Assembly (NCBI RefSeq): GCF_001561955.1
Contig: NZ_CP014223.1
Span: 2,418,001 to 2,482,000 of the forward strand
Reading direction: 5' to 3'
DNA length: 64,000 bases
Origin: Anaerotignum propionicum DSM 1682
Lineage (GTDB): Bacteria > Bacillota > Clostridia > Lachnospirales > Anaerotignaceae
In this document: in pieces, positions 44,622-53,177 of the stretch
How the letters are laid out: the number at the start of each line of letters is the position of its first letter
How positions within the stretch are numbered: position 1 is the first letter of the stretch
The notes under the pieces: model-generated
The model's input: only the letters and a program-made list of their open reading frames with translations
Database searches by the model: none
Told to the model about the DNA's origin: nothing
Made by a program: the position numbers and the translations under genes

Positions 44622-44712
44622 TTCTAAACTCAGAAAAAGCTTGACCGTCCTTGAAATTGCGTATTTTGTAAAATTGAAAATGACATGAAATAGAATATCA
44701 ATCATGCCATTT

Positions 44713-45072
44713 TTATTCTTCACGAATAATCTCCTCTAGCATCTCTGCAATTTCTCCAATCAAATCGTTACAATTTTCTCTTCGGGCAGAAAGTCTACAG
44801 CAATCAACGCAATTCCAGTTTCCTTGTGCTCTGCACAGCAAGATCAAGCTTTTCTGCTTTGCCTCCTCTACAGGAAATAAAATTCCCAAAACCATGACCG
44901 CCGCAACCAATGCACTGCATATGCCTCCTACGCCAAATCCTGCACTAATTGCATTACAGCTCATTAATAATTCTTCAGAAAGAGGAAACCCGTATGTTTC
45001 TGATGCGGCCCTTAAAATAGCACGGGAGCAATTTTCTCCCTGAACGCAAAGAGCCATTGCCCGCTCCTTCAT
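44713..45072 (-). CDS. C_GCAxxG_C_C family redox protein
   Basis: This 119-residue protein carries the cysteine set of the C_GCAxxG_C_C family: C15 in GENCSRAIL, a cysteine in GVGGICSALVAAVMVLG near residue 52, and a C-terminal group in NCVDCC and RENC. The Gly-rich helix after the second cysteine is typical. Members are often linked to redox reactions or selenium-related enzymes, but their function is not settled. GGAGATGA precedes the ATG. It is a single gene. Confidence 0.8.
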   Translation of the reverse strand: MKERAMALCVQGENCSRAILRAASETYGFPLSEELLMSCNAISAGFGVGGICSALVAAVMVLGILFPVEEAKQKSLILLCRAQGNWNCVDCCRLSARRENCNDLIGEIAEMLEEIIREE

Positions 45073-45224
45073 AAAATCATCTCCTTTGCTTCATAGTATG
45101 AAAAAAAAGGACAATGGTTCTGCCTTATGGGGACAAATAATAAAATTTTTTAATTGTGTCATACATTTTAGCTTTAAAAGAAAAACTATTTTCATTTGAA
45201 TACTCTTTTTAAAGATTTGAATAT

Positions 45225-45252
45225 TAAAAAAGCAACCTCAATTGAGATTGCT
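45225..45252 (-). terminator. Terminator after the RseC-like gene
   Basis: On the minus strand AGCAATCTC and GAGGTTGCT pair around AATT with one wobble, followed by TTTTT. A second hairpin (GAGGGC/GCCCTC) lies just before it. Confidence 0.75.
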
Positions 45253-45328
45253 TGAGGGCATCCTTAAAGTAGACGCCCTCTTGGTTTTCTATACTTTTTC
45301 AGTTATAATTACTTCTCTGAACATTTTC

Positions 45329-45757
45329 TTACTGACCATAACCCTCTGAGGTTAAACGCACTGCCAATGGCAAATATTTTCCGTTTTCCCATCTGGAGTT
45401 CTGGCTTTTAATCCATGCAAAGCTAATCAAAACACCTACAATACCCAAGGTAAAAGAAATCAAACTTTCAGGCAGGGACACCAAAGGACTCACTACGAAA
45501 TAACCAAAAAATAATCCAATGAAAAAACCAATCATAGGTATGCCATAGCTAATCAAAATAGCCTTTAAAAAAGCATTGTCCTGCAGTTCCAGTTCAACCC
45601 AATCCCCTACCTCTGCATCACAAAGGTTTTTCGCTTCTATATCCATATCCTGTTCAATATGGCCTGAGAAACATGCTTTACAATGACCACAAGCCTCCTG
45701 GCGAATAATATGAACCTTAACCATATTTCCACTTTCTTGTGTTACCAATCCTTTCAT
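45329..45757 (-). CDS. RseC/SoxR-reducing-system family membrane protein
   Basis: This 142-residue protein has a cysteine trio C23-x2-C26-x2-C29 in the N-terminal domain and two membrane helices (about 65-85 and 92-115), the layout of RseC family proteins, which work with Rnf-type electron complexes to keep redox sensors or Fe-S proteins reduced. The cluster-binding cysteines are intact. The start at 45757 is chosen because AGGTGG lies 8 nt ahead; a frame 16 codons longer lacks a site. No rnf genes are in the window. Confidence 0.85.
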   Translation of the reverse strand: MKGLVTQESGNMVKVHIIRQEACGHCKACFSGHIEQDMDIEAKNLCDAEVGDWVELELQDNAFLKAILISYGIPMIGFFIGLFFGYFVVSPLVSLPESLISFTLGIVGVLISFAWIKSQNSRWENGKYLPLAVRLTSEGYGQ

Positions 45758-46218
45758 TGGCAAGACCACCTTTCTATTCTGACCCTTAAATAGGGCTTTC
45801 TCCACACTTTATAACTACATTATATACATAATACAATGCTTTTTCAATATCCAATGCTTTTATTTTATTGAAAGGTTTTTCCTACCATCCTGATTTACGC
45901 TAAATTTTAGAATCATTTATAATTTTACTCGTCAATATTTTGAATCGTAATTTTCGTTAAATTCCTTAAGAACATTATGATTAACCTATCCCCCCTGCCT
46001 TTATTGTCAACTTCTCTATCTCTATTCCCACATCATTTTCCTATAAAAATTTATAAAACACATACTGCATTTGTAGTCTATGTCTCTCACAAAAAATTTG
46101 AACAATAAATATATGGCAGTATTCTTTATAAAATCACTGACGCCATAAAAACAGTTTATCAGCCTCCCCCTCTTTAAGATACAAATCAACTTAAGTAATA
46201 ACCTTAGACATTTTAATA
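45758..46218. other. Intergenic stretch without supported gene
   Basis: About 460 AT-rich bases lie between the start of the RseC-like gene and the terminator of the AI-2E gene. I see only short frames without ribosome sites and no repeat or hairpin worth naming; it probably holds the promoter of the RseC-like gene. Confidence 0.5.
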
Positions 46219-46241
46219 AGGCGTCGATAAAATCGACGCCT
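46219..46241 (-). terminator. Hairpin after the AI-2E transporter gene
   Basis: AGGCGTCGAT and ATCGACGCCT pair over ten bases with a three-base loop, about 63 bp after the stop. The minus side continues TATTAAAA; the plus side has TTTTCC. Confidence 0.7.
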
Positions 46242-46303
46242 TTTCCTATCTTCTAATTGATATTATAAAAATATTGTATCTTTTATAAAGGTAGTTCGAA
46301 TCG

Positions 46304-47461
46304 TCACCAAACATCCAGACTCCCTTGTTTTTTCTTTATAAACCAAATTATAAAATTGTTGATTAAAGCTCCCAATGGTACAGCAACCAACAGTCCCCAA
46401 AATCCAAATAGTCTTCCAAATATAGCCAGTGACAATAAAACTAATACGGGATGCATTTCAACTTTTTTCCCTACAACCTTGGGAACAATATATACACTAT
46501 CAATTTGCTGTAAAATTAAAATTAGTATGGAAGCATATAATGCGCGGATAGATTCTCCACTCAATAGCCCCGCCATTATGGCTAAAATAAAAGCTATAAA
46601 TGCCCCAAAATAAGGTATTAAGTTTGAAAACCCCGAAATCAGCCCCAACACAACCCCATAAGGCAGGCCTACTATTGTAAAGGAAATGGAAAACAAAATC
46701 GCCATGATTACCGCATCTGTCATCTGTCCCCCTAAATACCCTATTATTACATTATTGACTTCCAAAGAAGCCCTGCGAATCCGTCTTGTTACTTTTTCTC
46801 CAAATAATAGCAAAGAAAATTCCTTTAAATAGTTTAATATCATTTCCTTCTCCATAAGAAAATAAAAAGCCACCGTAAGCCCTATGGTAATATCAATCAA
46901 ACTGTTACCGATTTGTGGAATATATGCAGTTATTCCCATGATTTGTTCCTGTATCCAAAGAGTGGCATTCTCTGTCCAAGCCGATAAAATTCCTTCCACA
47001 TTTTGCAAAATGCCTAGTTCCGCCAGCTTTAAATTTACCAGTACCAAATAATCCCCAATTTTTCTGACAAAAGCAGATAGCTGCTCTGCTAAGCCTTCTA
47101 AATCTGCTGCTCCTAAGCCTTTTGCAGCCCATCTGCCTCCTAAAAATAATACAATAAATATAATAATATAGGCCGCTCCCGTTCCTACCTTTCTGTTCTT
47201 GATTTTACTCCGTTGTATTGCTGTCAAACGATTTTCATACTGCCTTTGCAAGAAGTGAGTAAGGGGTTCAAATAATACCGAGAAGAAAATCGCCCACAAA
47301 AGGGGAGCAAAAACGGCGAGGATTCCCCTCGCCGTCTGTATTACGACATTTTTCGCCTCGGAAAGCTGAAACAAAAGCATCCCCAATATAACTAAAATAC
47401 CAACCGTAAAAATTACATGAAAGGAGATGACCAAATACTTTTTGTTCCAAGGCAGCCGCAT
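46304..47461 (-). CDS. AI-2E family transporter
   Basis: This 385-residue membrane protein has about eight hydrophobic segments with the family features IGLTVAFYFLMEKE near residue 195, PYGVVLGLISGFSNLIPYFGA near 270 (a Pro/Gly-rich break), and PVLVLLSLAIFGRLFGFWGLL near 335. Family members export small molecules (AI-2 in TqsA) or act as sodium/proton antiporters; the role here is unknown. It lies 21 bp after pepD on the same strand and is likely in one operon with it. Confidence 0.88.
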   Translation of the reverse strand: MRLPWNKKYLVISFHVIFTVGILVILGMLLFQLSEAKNVVIQTARGILAVFAPLLWAIFFSVLFEPLTHFLQRQYENRLTAIQRSKIKNRKVGTGAAYIIIFIVLFLGGRWAAKGLGAADLEGLAEQLSAFVRKIGDYLVLVNLKLAELGILQNVEGILSAWTENATLWIQEQIMGITAYIPQIGNSLIDITIGLTVAFYFLMEKEMILNYLKEFSLLLFGEKVTRRIRRASLEVNNVIIGYLGGQMTDAVIMAILFSISFTIVGLPYGVVLGLISGFSNLIPYFGAFIAFILAIMAGLLSGESIRALYASILILILQQIDSVYIVPKVVGKKVEMHPVLVLLSLAIFGRLFGFWGLLVAVPLGALINNFIIWFIKKKQGSLDVW

Positions 47462-47482
47462 ATCTTCACCATTCCTTAAGTT

Positions 47483-48940
47483 TTAGTGATCCATTTTTCG
47501 TAATACTTCTTTTAAATACTCCCAAACGCGTATTGTGGAAGCCACCGAAAGGCATTCATCAGGGGTATGCACATCGTGCATCTCCGGCCCAATGGAAACC
47601 ATGTCCAGATTGGGTATCTTTTCGGAAAACAACCCACATTCCAAACCAGCATGAATTGCAGCAATTTCCGCTTCCTTGCCATACATTTCTTGGTAGGTTT
47701 TTGCAAACAATTTTAGCATTTCAGAATCTGGATTGAACCTCCACCCGGGATAATCATTTACTTCCTCAACCCTTGCGCCGCAAAGGTTGGCAATGGCATG
47801 AATTTTCTGACAAATTAGCTCTTTTCTGCTCTCCACAGAGCTTCTGACTGCATTATCAAAATAGATATATTCTGCGGTGGTTTTTACAATCCCAATATTA
47901 TTTGAGCTTTCAACCAAACCTTTCATTTCCATGCTCATGGTTTGCACCCCAAAGGGCAAAAGCAATAAGGTGTAAATGACTTTGCTTTTCGTATCTTCTG
48001 TGAAAACCTGAAAAACGGCTTCCTTCAAAAGTTCTATTGATATAGTTATAGACGGCTCACAGGAATTATATTCCTCCTTGAGAATATTTTCTATTTTCAT
48101 TAAATATTCTCTTATCCCATCTTCTTTTTCCTTGTCAAAAACAATGACCGCCTCCGCCTCTCGGCAAATGGCATTGTCCATGTTCCCTCCATCCACACTA
48201 GCCAAAGAGAAATCTTCCTTTTCCAGTAACATATATAACACTCTGCCCATCAAACGGTTGGCGTTGGCTCTTTGCAAATGAATATCAGACCCGGAGTGAC
48301 CACCCTTTAATCCACGAATAGAAATATGATATGCGCCTTTTCCCTCAGAAATTTCCATGCGTTCTGCTGGCAGATAAACCCTTGCCCGTCTTCCTCCGGC
48401 ACAGCCTGAAAGTAAAACACCCTCTTCCTCCGTATCCATATTTAAAAGCCGCTTGCCCTCCACATCAAAGGGCTCAAAGGCTCTTGCTCCACCCATGCCG
48501 ATTTCTTCTTCAACGGTAAAAAGAGCTTCAATGGGTGGGTGTTCCAATGTATTATCATCCAAAATTGCCAACATATAAGCTACAGCAATTCCATCATCAC
48601 CGCCCAACGTTGTTCCCTTGGCATGAATAAATCCATCCTCCACATATATGTCTAAAGGATCCTTCAAAAAATCCATCTCTGTTCCTGCATTTTTCTCACA
48701 GACCATATCAATATGACCCTGGAGAATCACAGGTGGCACCTCTTCATATCCCTTTGACCCGCTTTTTTTAATCAAAACATTATGACTCTCATCCTGACGG
48801 TAATATAAGCCTCTATCCTTTGCAAAAGCAACAATATAGTCGCTTAAAGCCATTTCATTTTCACTTCCATGGGGAATTTTACAAATCTCTTCAAAGTAAT
48901 AAAATACCTTATCCCCACATAGTCCGTCTAGCTTACCCAT
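47483..48940 (-). CDS. pepD: Aminoacyl-histidine dipeptidase (peptidase M20C)
   Basis: This 485-residue cytosolic zinc enzyme cleaves dipeptides such as carnosine (beta-Ala-His). The metal ligands are in GHIDMVCEKN near 78, TTLGGDDGIAVAYML near 115 and the catalytic EEEIGMGGA near 148, with a late histidine in HAGLECGLF near 430 and HTPDE near 460. An internal lid/dimer domain lies about 190-385. Length is normal for PepD. It heads the pepD-AI-2E pair. Confidence 0.92.
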   Translation of the reverse strand: MGKLDGLCGDKVFYYFEEICKIPHGSENEMALSDYIVAFAKDRGLYYRQDESHNVLIKKSGSKGYEEVPPVILQGHIDMVCEKNAGTEMDFLKDPLDIYVEDGFIHAKGTTLGGDDGIAVAYMLAILDDNTLEHPPIEALFTVEEEIGMGGARAFEPFDVEGKRLLNMDTEEEGVLLSGCAGGRRARVYLPAERMEISEGKGAYHISIRGLKGGHSGSDIHLQRANANRLMGRVLYMLLEKEDFSLASVDGGNMDNAICREAEAVIVFDKEKEDGIREYLMKIENILKEEYNSCEPSITISIELLKEAVFQVFTEDTKSKVIYTLLLLPFGVQTMSMEMKGLVESSNNIGIVKTTAEYIYFDNAVRSSVESRKELICQKIHAIANLCGARVEEVNDYPGWRFNPDSEMLKLFAKTYQEMYGKEAEIAAIHAGLECGLFSEKIPNLDMVSIGPEMHDVHTPDECLSVASTIRVWEYLKEVLRKMDH

Positions 48941-49133
48941 TATTTAATTTCCTCCCTTCGACATCGCCTTTTCCATATTATTCCTAACAGTATAGGATGT
49001 CAATGCCGTTCACAGCCCTATTATGTGTGGAAAAAGCCACTTTAATGCTATTTTACCAAACATACTTTATTTTCTTGTGTATTATTCATCCTTACAAAAA
49101 CATATGACCTTCTTTCATCTGAATCATATTCTT

Positions 49134-49170
49134 CATAAAAAACTCCGATAGAATGGTTTCCATCGGAGTT
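49134..49170 (-). terminator. Terminator after rnc
   Basis: AACTCCGAT and ATCGGAGTT pair with a 12-base loop, 33 bp after the rnc stop, followed by six T residues on the minus strand. Confidence 0.85.
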
Positions 49171-49202
49171 TACGATACAGCGCCCTCGAGCATATGCCGT
49201 TG

Positions 49203-49898
49203 TCAACCGTTCATATGCTCCAATGCGTTATTTGCGGCATTTTGCTCCGCCTCTTTCTTACTGCGTCCACTTCCCTTGCCCAAAACACGGCCATCGTGGA
49301 TAACTTGAGCCAGAAATACCTTATTATGGTCCGGACCTTGCTCATCAACAATTTTATAAAGCAAAGGAACCTTACTTATTTTCTGAATGACTTCTTGTAA
49401 ATGAGTCTTTCCATCTAAGCTTTTAAAGTTATTTTTGGTATTGGCAATTTGTTCTTCCATAAAACGCATTACATAGCCGTTGGCTACCTCAATGCCTCCA
49501 TCAATGCAAACAGCACCAATGATGGCCTCAAAAACATCTGCCAAAATAGAGTCTCGGTTTCTTCCTCCTGTACTCTCTTCCCCTTTGCCCAGCAAAATAC
49601 AACGTCCTAAACCCAGGTTGCGGGATAAAGCCGCCAAAGACCCCTCGCAAACCACCGCTGCCCTAAGCTTTGTCAGCTCTCCCTCAGGCATCTGTGGAAA
49701 AAAACGATACATATACTCGCTTACCACCATATCCAAAACAGCGTCGCCCAAAAATTCCAAGCGTTCGTTGTTTTCATGACTGCCCTTTTTCAATTCATTG
49801 GCATAAGAGCTATGGGTCAAAGCTAACACCAATAGGCTTTTATCCGTAAAAGAGTACTCTATCTTTCGCTCGAACTCCTCCAGATTTAAATGATTCAT
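49203..49898 (-). CDS. rnc: Ribonuclease III
   Basis: This 231-residue enzyme cuts double-stranded RNA and matures rRNA. The catalytic signature ERLEFLGDAVLD lies near residue 43, with a second acidic site in DVFEAIIGAV near 116. The double-stranded-RNA-binding domain covers about 155-228 with KGSGRSKKEAEQNAA. It lies 2 bp after acpP. The usual clostridial neighbours plsX and rpmF are 6 kb away on the other strand. Confidence 0.96.
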   Translation of the reverse strand: MNHLNLEEFERKIEYSFTDKSLLVLALTHSSYANELKKGSHENNERLEFLGDAVLDMVVSEYMYRFFPQMPEGELTKLRAAVVCEGSLAALSRNLGLGRCILLGKGEESTGGRNRDSILADVFEAIIGAVCIDGGIEVANGYVMRFMEEQIANTKNNFKSLDGKTHLQEVIQKISKVPLLYKIVDEQGPDHNKVFLAQVIHDGRVLGKGSGRSKKEAEQNAANNALEHMNG

Positions 49899-49900
49899 AC

Positions 49901-50131
49901 TTAGTTCTCCAATACATTTTTAATATAGGCAATTGCATCACCAATGGTTTTGATTTTTTCCGCTTCGTCATTTTCAAATTCCATATCAAAAGCTTCCTCT
50001 AAAGCAGAAATAATCTGAAATAAATCTAAAGAATCCGCACCCAAATCCGCAAAAACAGTATCAGGTGTTAAAGTATCCACCGATATATTCATCTGCTCTG
50101 CAATTACATTCATTACTACTGATTCGTCCAT
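49901..50131 (-). CDS. acpP: Acyl carrier protein
   Basis: This 76-residue acidic helical protein carries growing fatty acids on a phosphopantetheine attached to S34 in GADSLDLFQI. Length and motif are standard for the fatty-acid-synthesis ACP. AGGAGG precedes the ATG. It is co-transcribed with rnc. Confidence 0.95.
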   Translation of the reverse strand: MDESVVMNVIAEQMNISVDTLTPDTVFADLGADSLDLFQIISALEEAFDMEFENDEAEKIKTIGDAIAYIKNVLEN

Positions 50132-50253
50132 ATAATTAACCTCCTTAATTCAACTTTATTTTTCTTTCAATACTATAACCCATTTGCTCCCATTTGTCAG
50201 TAGAAAAGCCGAAAAAAGAAAGAAACTTTTCCAGCGAATTTTCGGCAAAATAA

Positions 50254-50278
50254 TTGCCTATCTTTATTAGATAGGCAC
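50254..50278 (-). terminator. Terminator after the 134-residue membrane-anchored gene
   Basis: On the minus strand GTGCCTATCT and AGATAGGCA pair around a short AT loop 11 bp after the stop, followed by ATTATTTT. Confidence 0.7.
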
Positions 50279-50288
50279 AATTACTTTT

Positions 50289-50693
50289 TCATTTTGGATT
50301 TTTCAGCTTCCTTTCATATTCTAATACCAAATCTTCTAAACCTTCTATAAACATAGCCGAATCAGATATTTTGGTAAACTTCATCTCGTTTCCATCAAAA
50401 ACAAGAATAAAAACCTTGTTTTTCAATCTTATTTCCTGACCTTGAATGCCTGTTCCCTCTAAATAATAAACGTTTTCAGCTTCTCTTTCGTATTCTCCCT
50501 TAATATAAATACCTAACACCTGATTCATTAAGTAAAATTCATTCGTATCAGTAACGCTTACTGTATACCCTTCATAAGAATATGTACCCTGAAAAGAACC
50601 TGTTAATATAGGTGTATCCATCACTTTTTTTGCTATGATTACACAAATTACAATGAGAAACAAATAAATGAATCTCCTTACTTTCGTTTTCAT
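50289..50693 (-). CDS. Unknown protein with N-terminal membrane anchor (134 residues)
   Basis: I do not recognise this protein. One hydrophobic segment (about residues 9-24, YLFLIVICVIIA) could be an uncleaved anchor, followed by an outer beta-rich domain of about 100 residues (GTYSYEGYTVSVTD, YYLEGTGIQGQEIRLKN) and a charged end. The start at 50693 has GGAGGTGACT just before it. It lies between two terminators, so it is its own unit. It may be a cell-surface protein; it has no cysteine at the anchor end to support a lipoprotein. Confidence 0.65.
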   Translation of the reverse strand: MKTKVRRFIYLFLIVICVIIAKKVMDTPILTGSFQGTYSYEGYTVSVTDTNEFYLMNQVLGIYIKGEYEREAENVYYLEGTGIQGQEIRLKNKVFILVFDGNEMKFTKISDSAMFIEGLEDLVLEYERKLKNPK

Positions 50694-50715
50694 AGTCACC
50701 TCCAAGCCTTTGTCG

Positions 50716-50745
50716 TAAAAACTGCCTACCAATCTGATAGGCAGT
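50716..50745 (-). terminator. Terminator after the secreted 179-residue gene
   Basis: ACTGCCTA and TAGGCAGT pair around a nine-base loop, followed on the minus strand by TTTTTACG, about 70 bp after the stop of the secreted gene. Confidence 0.75.
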
Positions 50746-50812
50746 CTTCTTTATTTACTTGATATTTACTTAATATTTACTTTCTTATCTATAATCTTTT
50801 TGCCCAATTATC

Positions 50813-51352
50813 TTATTGCACTTTAATCAAATAAAAAGACTCACTAATTTTTTTCACCTCGGCATTTGTACCTACATAATTCCATGGCAAACTAGTTCCT
50901 GCTAATCGTTCATAGCATTTATATCCGGTAACATCCACAGTTCGCTTTACCCCAAGTTTATAAAAACGGCCATCGCCAGGTACCGTAATACCTTTTCCAC
51001 TTACTCCAGATTTTGATGTTCCAATATTCAAAGAAAAACTGACAGCACTACCTGCTATACTCACTGAGCAATTAGCATTTGCTCCACCATCACTCCAGAT
51101 AAGCATACCAGAACCACCTGTAAAACTAGTTCCCCCCGGTAATTGTCCTCCCGCTTCCCCTAAGTCAACCGTAGTTCTTACAGTATTTCCTATTTTTTCT
51201 TTTTTTACCTCCATCTCATGAGCTCTAGTAGAAATTGGAGCATTTTCAGTACCCACATATGTTGTACCATCTTTCTCTTTCGCATATGTTGGAATGCTAA
51301 TACTTGAAACACAAATTACGCAAACCAATAGTTTTGCAATATATTTCTTCAT
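50813..51352 (-). CDS. Unknown secreted protein (179 residues)
   Basis: The protein begins with a clear signal peptide, hydrophobic from 8 to 20 and likely cut after TYA at residue 24. The mature part is rich in Gly, Ser and Thr with beta-type blocks (GGSGMLIWSDGG, SVSFSLNIGTSK-like) and two regions of charged residues. I know no family for it. GAGGAGGAA precedes the ATG. It may be exported or cell-wall associated. Its composition and the AT-rich flank differ from the housekeeping genes around it. Confidence 0.7.
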   Translation of the reverse strand: MKKYIAKLLVCVICVSSISIPTYAKEKDGTTYVGTENAPISTRAHEMEVKKEKIGNTVRTTVDLGEAGGQLPGGTSFTGGSGMLIWSDGGANANCSVSIAGSAVSFSLNIGTSKSGVSGKGITVPGDGRFYKLGVKRTVDVTGYKCYERLAGTSLPWNYVGTNAEVKKISESFYLIKVQ

Positions 51353-51937
51353 TATATTTATTCCTCCTCGTCATTTACATCTCTCATTATATGTTATTTA
51401 AGAAAAACTGTACAAAGTTTTCAGAATGCCTTCATTAAACATGTAATTTTTTCCTTTTTAAATTATATTATTTAACACTGTATTATGTCAATTATTATTT
51501 AATAAAAATTCCAGAATATGGTTGATAAAAATTCGACAATATTTTACAAGTATACATTTTCATGATTATATTTTTCTTCATAGCTTTTTATTTCAACTTA
51601 TTACTTGTTAACTATTCAAATTCAATAAAGCCCGTGTATTTTTGTGCATCGTTTTTCGCTAACCTCTAAAAACGCCAAAATCCAATAAACTTAAAATGTT
51701 TATATTTAAAACCGCCAAAAAAACAGCCATTCTCATTCTTTCAAATATTAGAATAAACCTAAATAATTTAAATGGTAAATAAATAACAAATTGCATATAA
51801 AATGAATTGTTACATTTATATGTGATATAACAAAAAAAACCAAAAGAAATATTAAAAAATCGTTAAAAATTTATCTGGAAATTTATCAAAAAAAAGGATA
51901 TAATTTTAATAATAGTTTACGATTTGAGGATGATAAC
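51353..51937. other. AT-rich 585-bp spacer with divergent starts
   Basis: This is one of the most AT-rich stretches in the window. It lies between the divergent secreted-protein gene and the CheA-like gene and must hold both promoters, which I could not fix. Near 51667-51715 an AAACGCC/AAACCGCC-AAAA motif occurs twice. No frame or strong hairpin is seen. Confidence 0.5.
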
Positions 51938-52984
51938 GTGGAAAAGTTTTTAGAAAAGCCAGATTTCCTGCAAGACATCTTTGTTGAGGAATCTTGGAAA
52001 AACATTGATAAGATTGACAGCTTCATAGAAGAAAAAGCAAAAGAAGAAGACTTTTCCGTATCCAGGGAAGAGGTAGACGGCTTATTCCGCACCATGCATA
52101 GCATCAAAGGCTCTGCATCCATGATGGGATATCCCTCTATTTCAGAAACAGCCCATAGCGCGGAGGACTTGTTCTCTTATTTGCGTGAGGAAGAAAACCC
52201 TGCCCAAAAAGACTTGAAAACTATCCTACAACTACTGCGTATGGTATCCGGATTTATGAAACGGGAACTGCGTCGTATGGAAACGGATGAAGAGGTTACT
52301 GATTTTGGTTGGGCTGTGGTGCGAAGAATTAAAAATTTTTTAGCCCATGTTGATAACGAAAATGAACCGGAAGGCCCAAGCTACCAAATTGCCTATACTC
52401 GTAAAGGTAAACAAATTATTCCTTACACAAACTTTGCTTCCCTCATACCTCAAATGGAGCGCCTTGCAAGCATTATGGGAAGAGAGCTATCAAAGGAGTT
52501 TACAGTTAAAGTTTCCGGAGCAGATACAGAAGTTCCAAGGGATATTTTCGACAAAATCTCCATGGCCGTTTTACAGATGATGAAAAACAGTATGGATCAC
52601 GGGTTAGAAAACACTTCTGTTCGTGAACAACTGGGAAAAACCCCCATTGGAGAAATCTCTTTAGAAATTCAAAAAGCTGGACAAAGGGTCTTTGTTGTTT
52701 TCCGAGATGATGGACGAGGCTTAGATAAGCATGGCATATTGGAGACAGCTCATGAAAAGGGTCTTTTGAAAAAACTTGAGGAAGAATATGAGGATAACGA
52801 AATTTTTGCATTTTTGTTGCGCCCGGGTTTCACTACCAAAAGCAGAGCCACAATGTTTTCAGGCAGAGGTGTAGGCCTTGATGTTGTAAATGCAACAATT
52901 TCTGCTTTGGGTGGAAGCATCCGCATTGAAAGTCGAGAGTATATGGGAACCACTTTTTTTATGGAATTTCCTGTCATCTCATAA
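51938..52984 (+). CDS. Trimmed CheA-like histidine kinase (Hpt plus ATPase)
   Basis: This 348-residue protein has an N-terminal Hpt domain with the phospho-accepting H54 in MHSIKGSASMMGY, a short middle part, and a CheA-type ATPase domain with N-box KNSMDHGLE near 215, FRDDGRGLD near 250 and SGRGVGLDVV near 309. It ends there: the receiver-binding P2, most of the P3 dimer helices and the CheW-like P5 domain of a full CheA (about 650-700 residues) are missing. No response regulator, CheW or receptor gene is adjacent. The start is a GTG with GAGGA 7 nt ahead. The ATP site and the histidine look intact, so it is not obviously broken; its partner is unknown. Confidence 0.85.
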   Translation: MEKFLEKPDFLQDIFVEESWKNIDKIDSFIEEKAKEEDFSVSREEVDGLFRTMHSIKGSASMMGYPSISETAHSAEDLFSYLREEENPAQKDLKTILQLLRMVSGFMKRELRRMETDEEVTDFGWAVVRRIKNFLAHVDNENEPEGPSYQIAYTRKGKQIIPYTNFASLIPQMERLASIMGRELSKEFTVKVSGADTEVPRDIFDKISMAVLQMMKNSMDHGLENTSVREQLGKTPIGEISLEIQKAGQRVFVVFRDDGRGLDKHGILETAHEKGLLKKLEEEYEDNEIFAFLLRPGFTTKSRATMFSGRGVGLDVVNATISALGGSIRIESREYMGTTFFMEFPVIS

Positions 52985-53045
52985 CGAAATCATATCAATT
53001 ATAATTAAGAACCTGTAATTATTTATATAGCAAAAAGATGCGACT

Positions 53046-53081
53046 TGGCTGAAAAAATGAGTAAATTTCAGCCATTTTTTT
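53046..53081 (+). terminator. Terminator after the CheA-like gene
   Basis: TGGCTGAAA and TTTCAGCCA pair around an 11-base loop followed by seven T residues, about 60 bp after the stop. It separates the CheA-like gene from pta. Confidence 0.85.
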
Positions 53082-53177
53082 ATGTCTTTGCCCTTGTACC
53101 TGTGGGACATTTTGTTTATAATAATAGAGATGTGGGTAACAAATGAAATTCTACAATCAACTAGGAGGTTTTTTACC

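Noticed and set aside
53082-53177. Longer N-terminus for Pta
   Set aside because: The extension overlaps the terminator of the preceding gene and has no ribosome site, while GTG 53178 has AGGAGG in front and gives the usual length.
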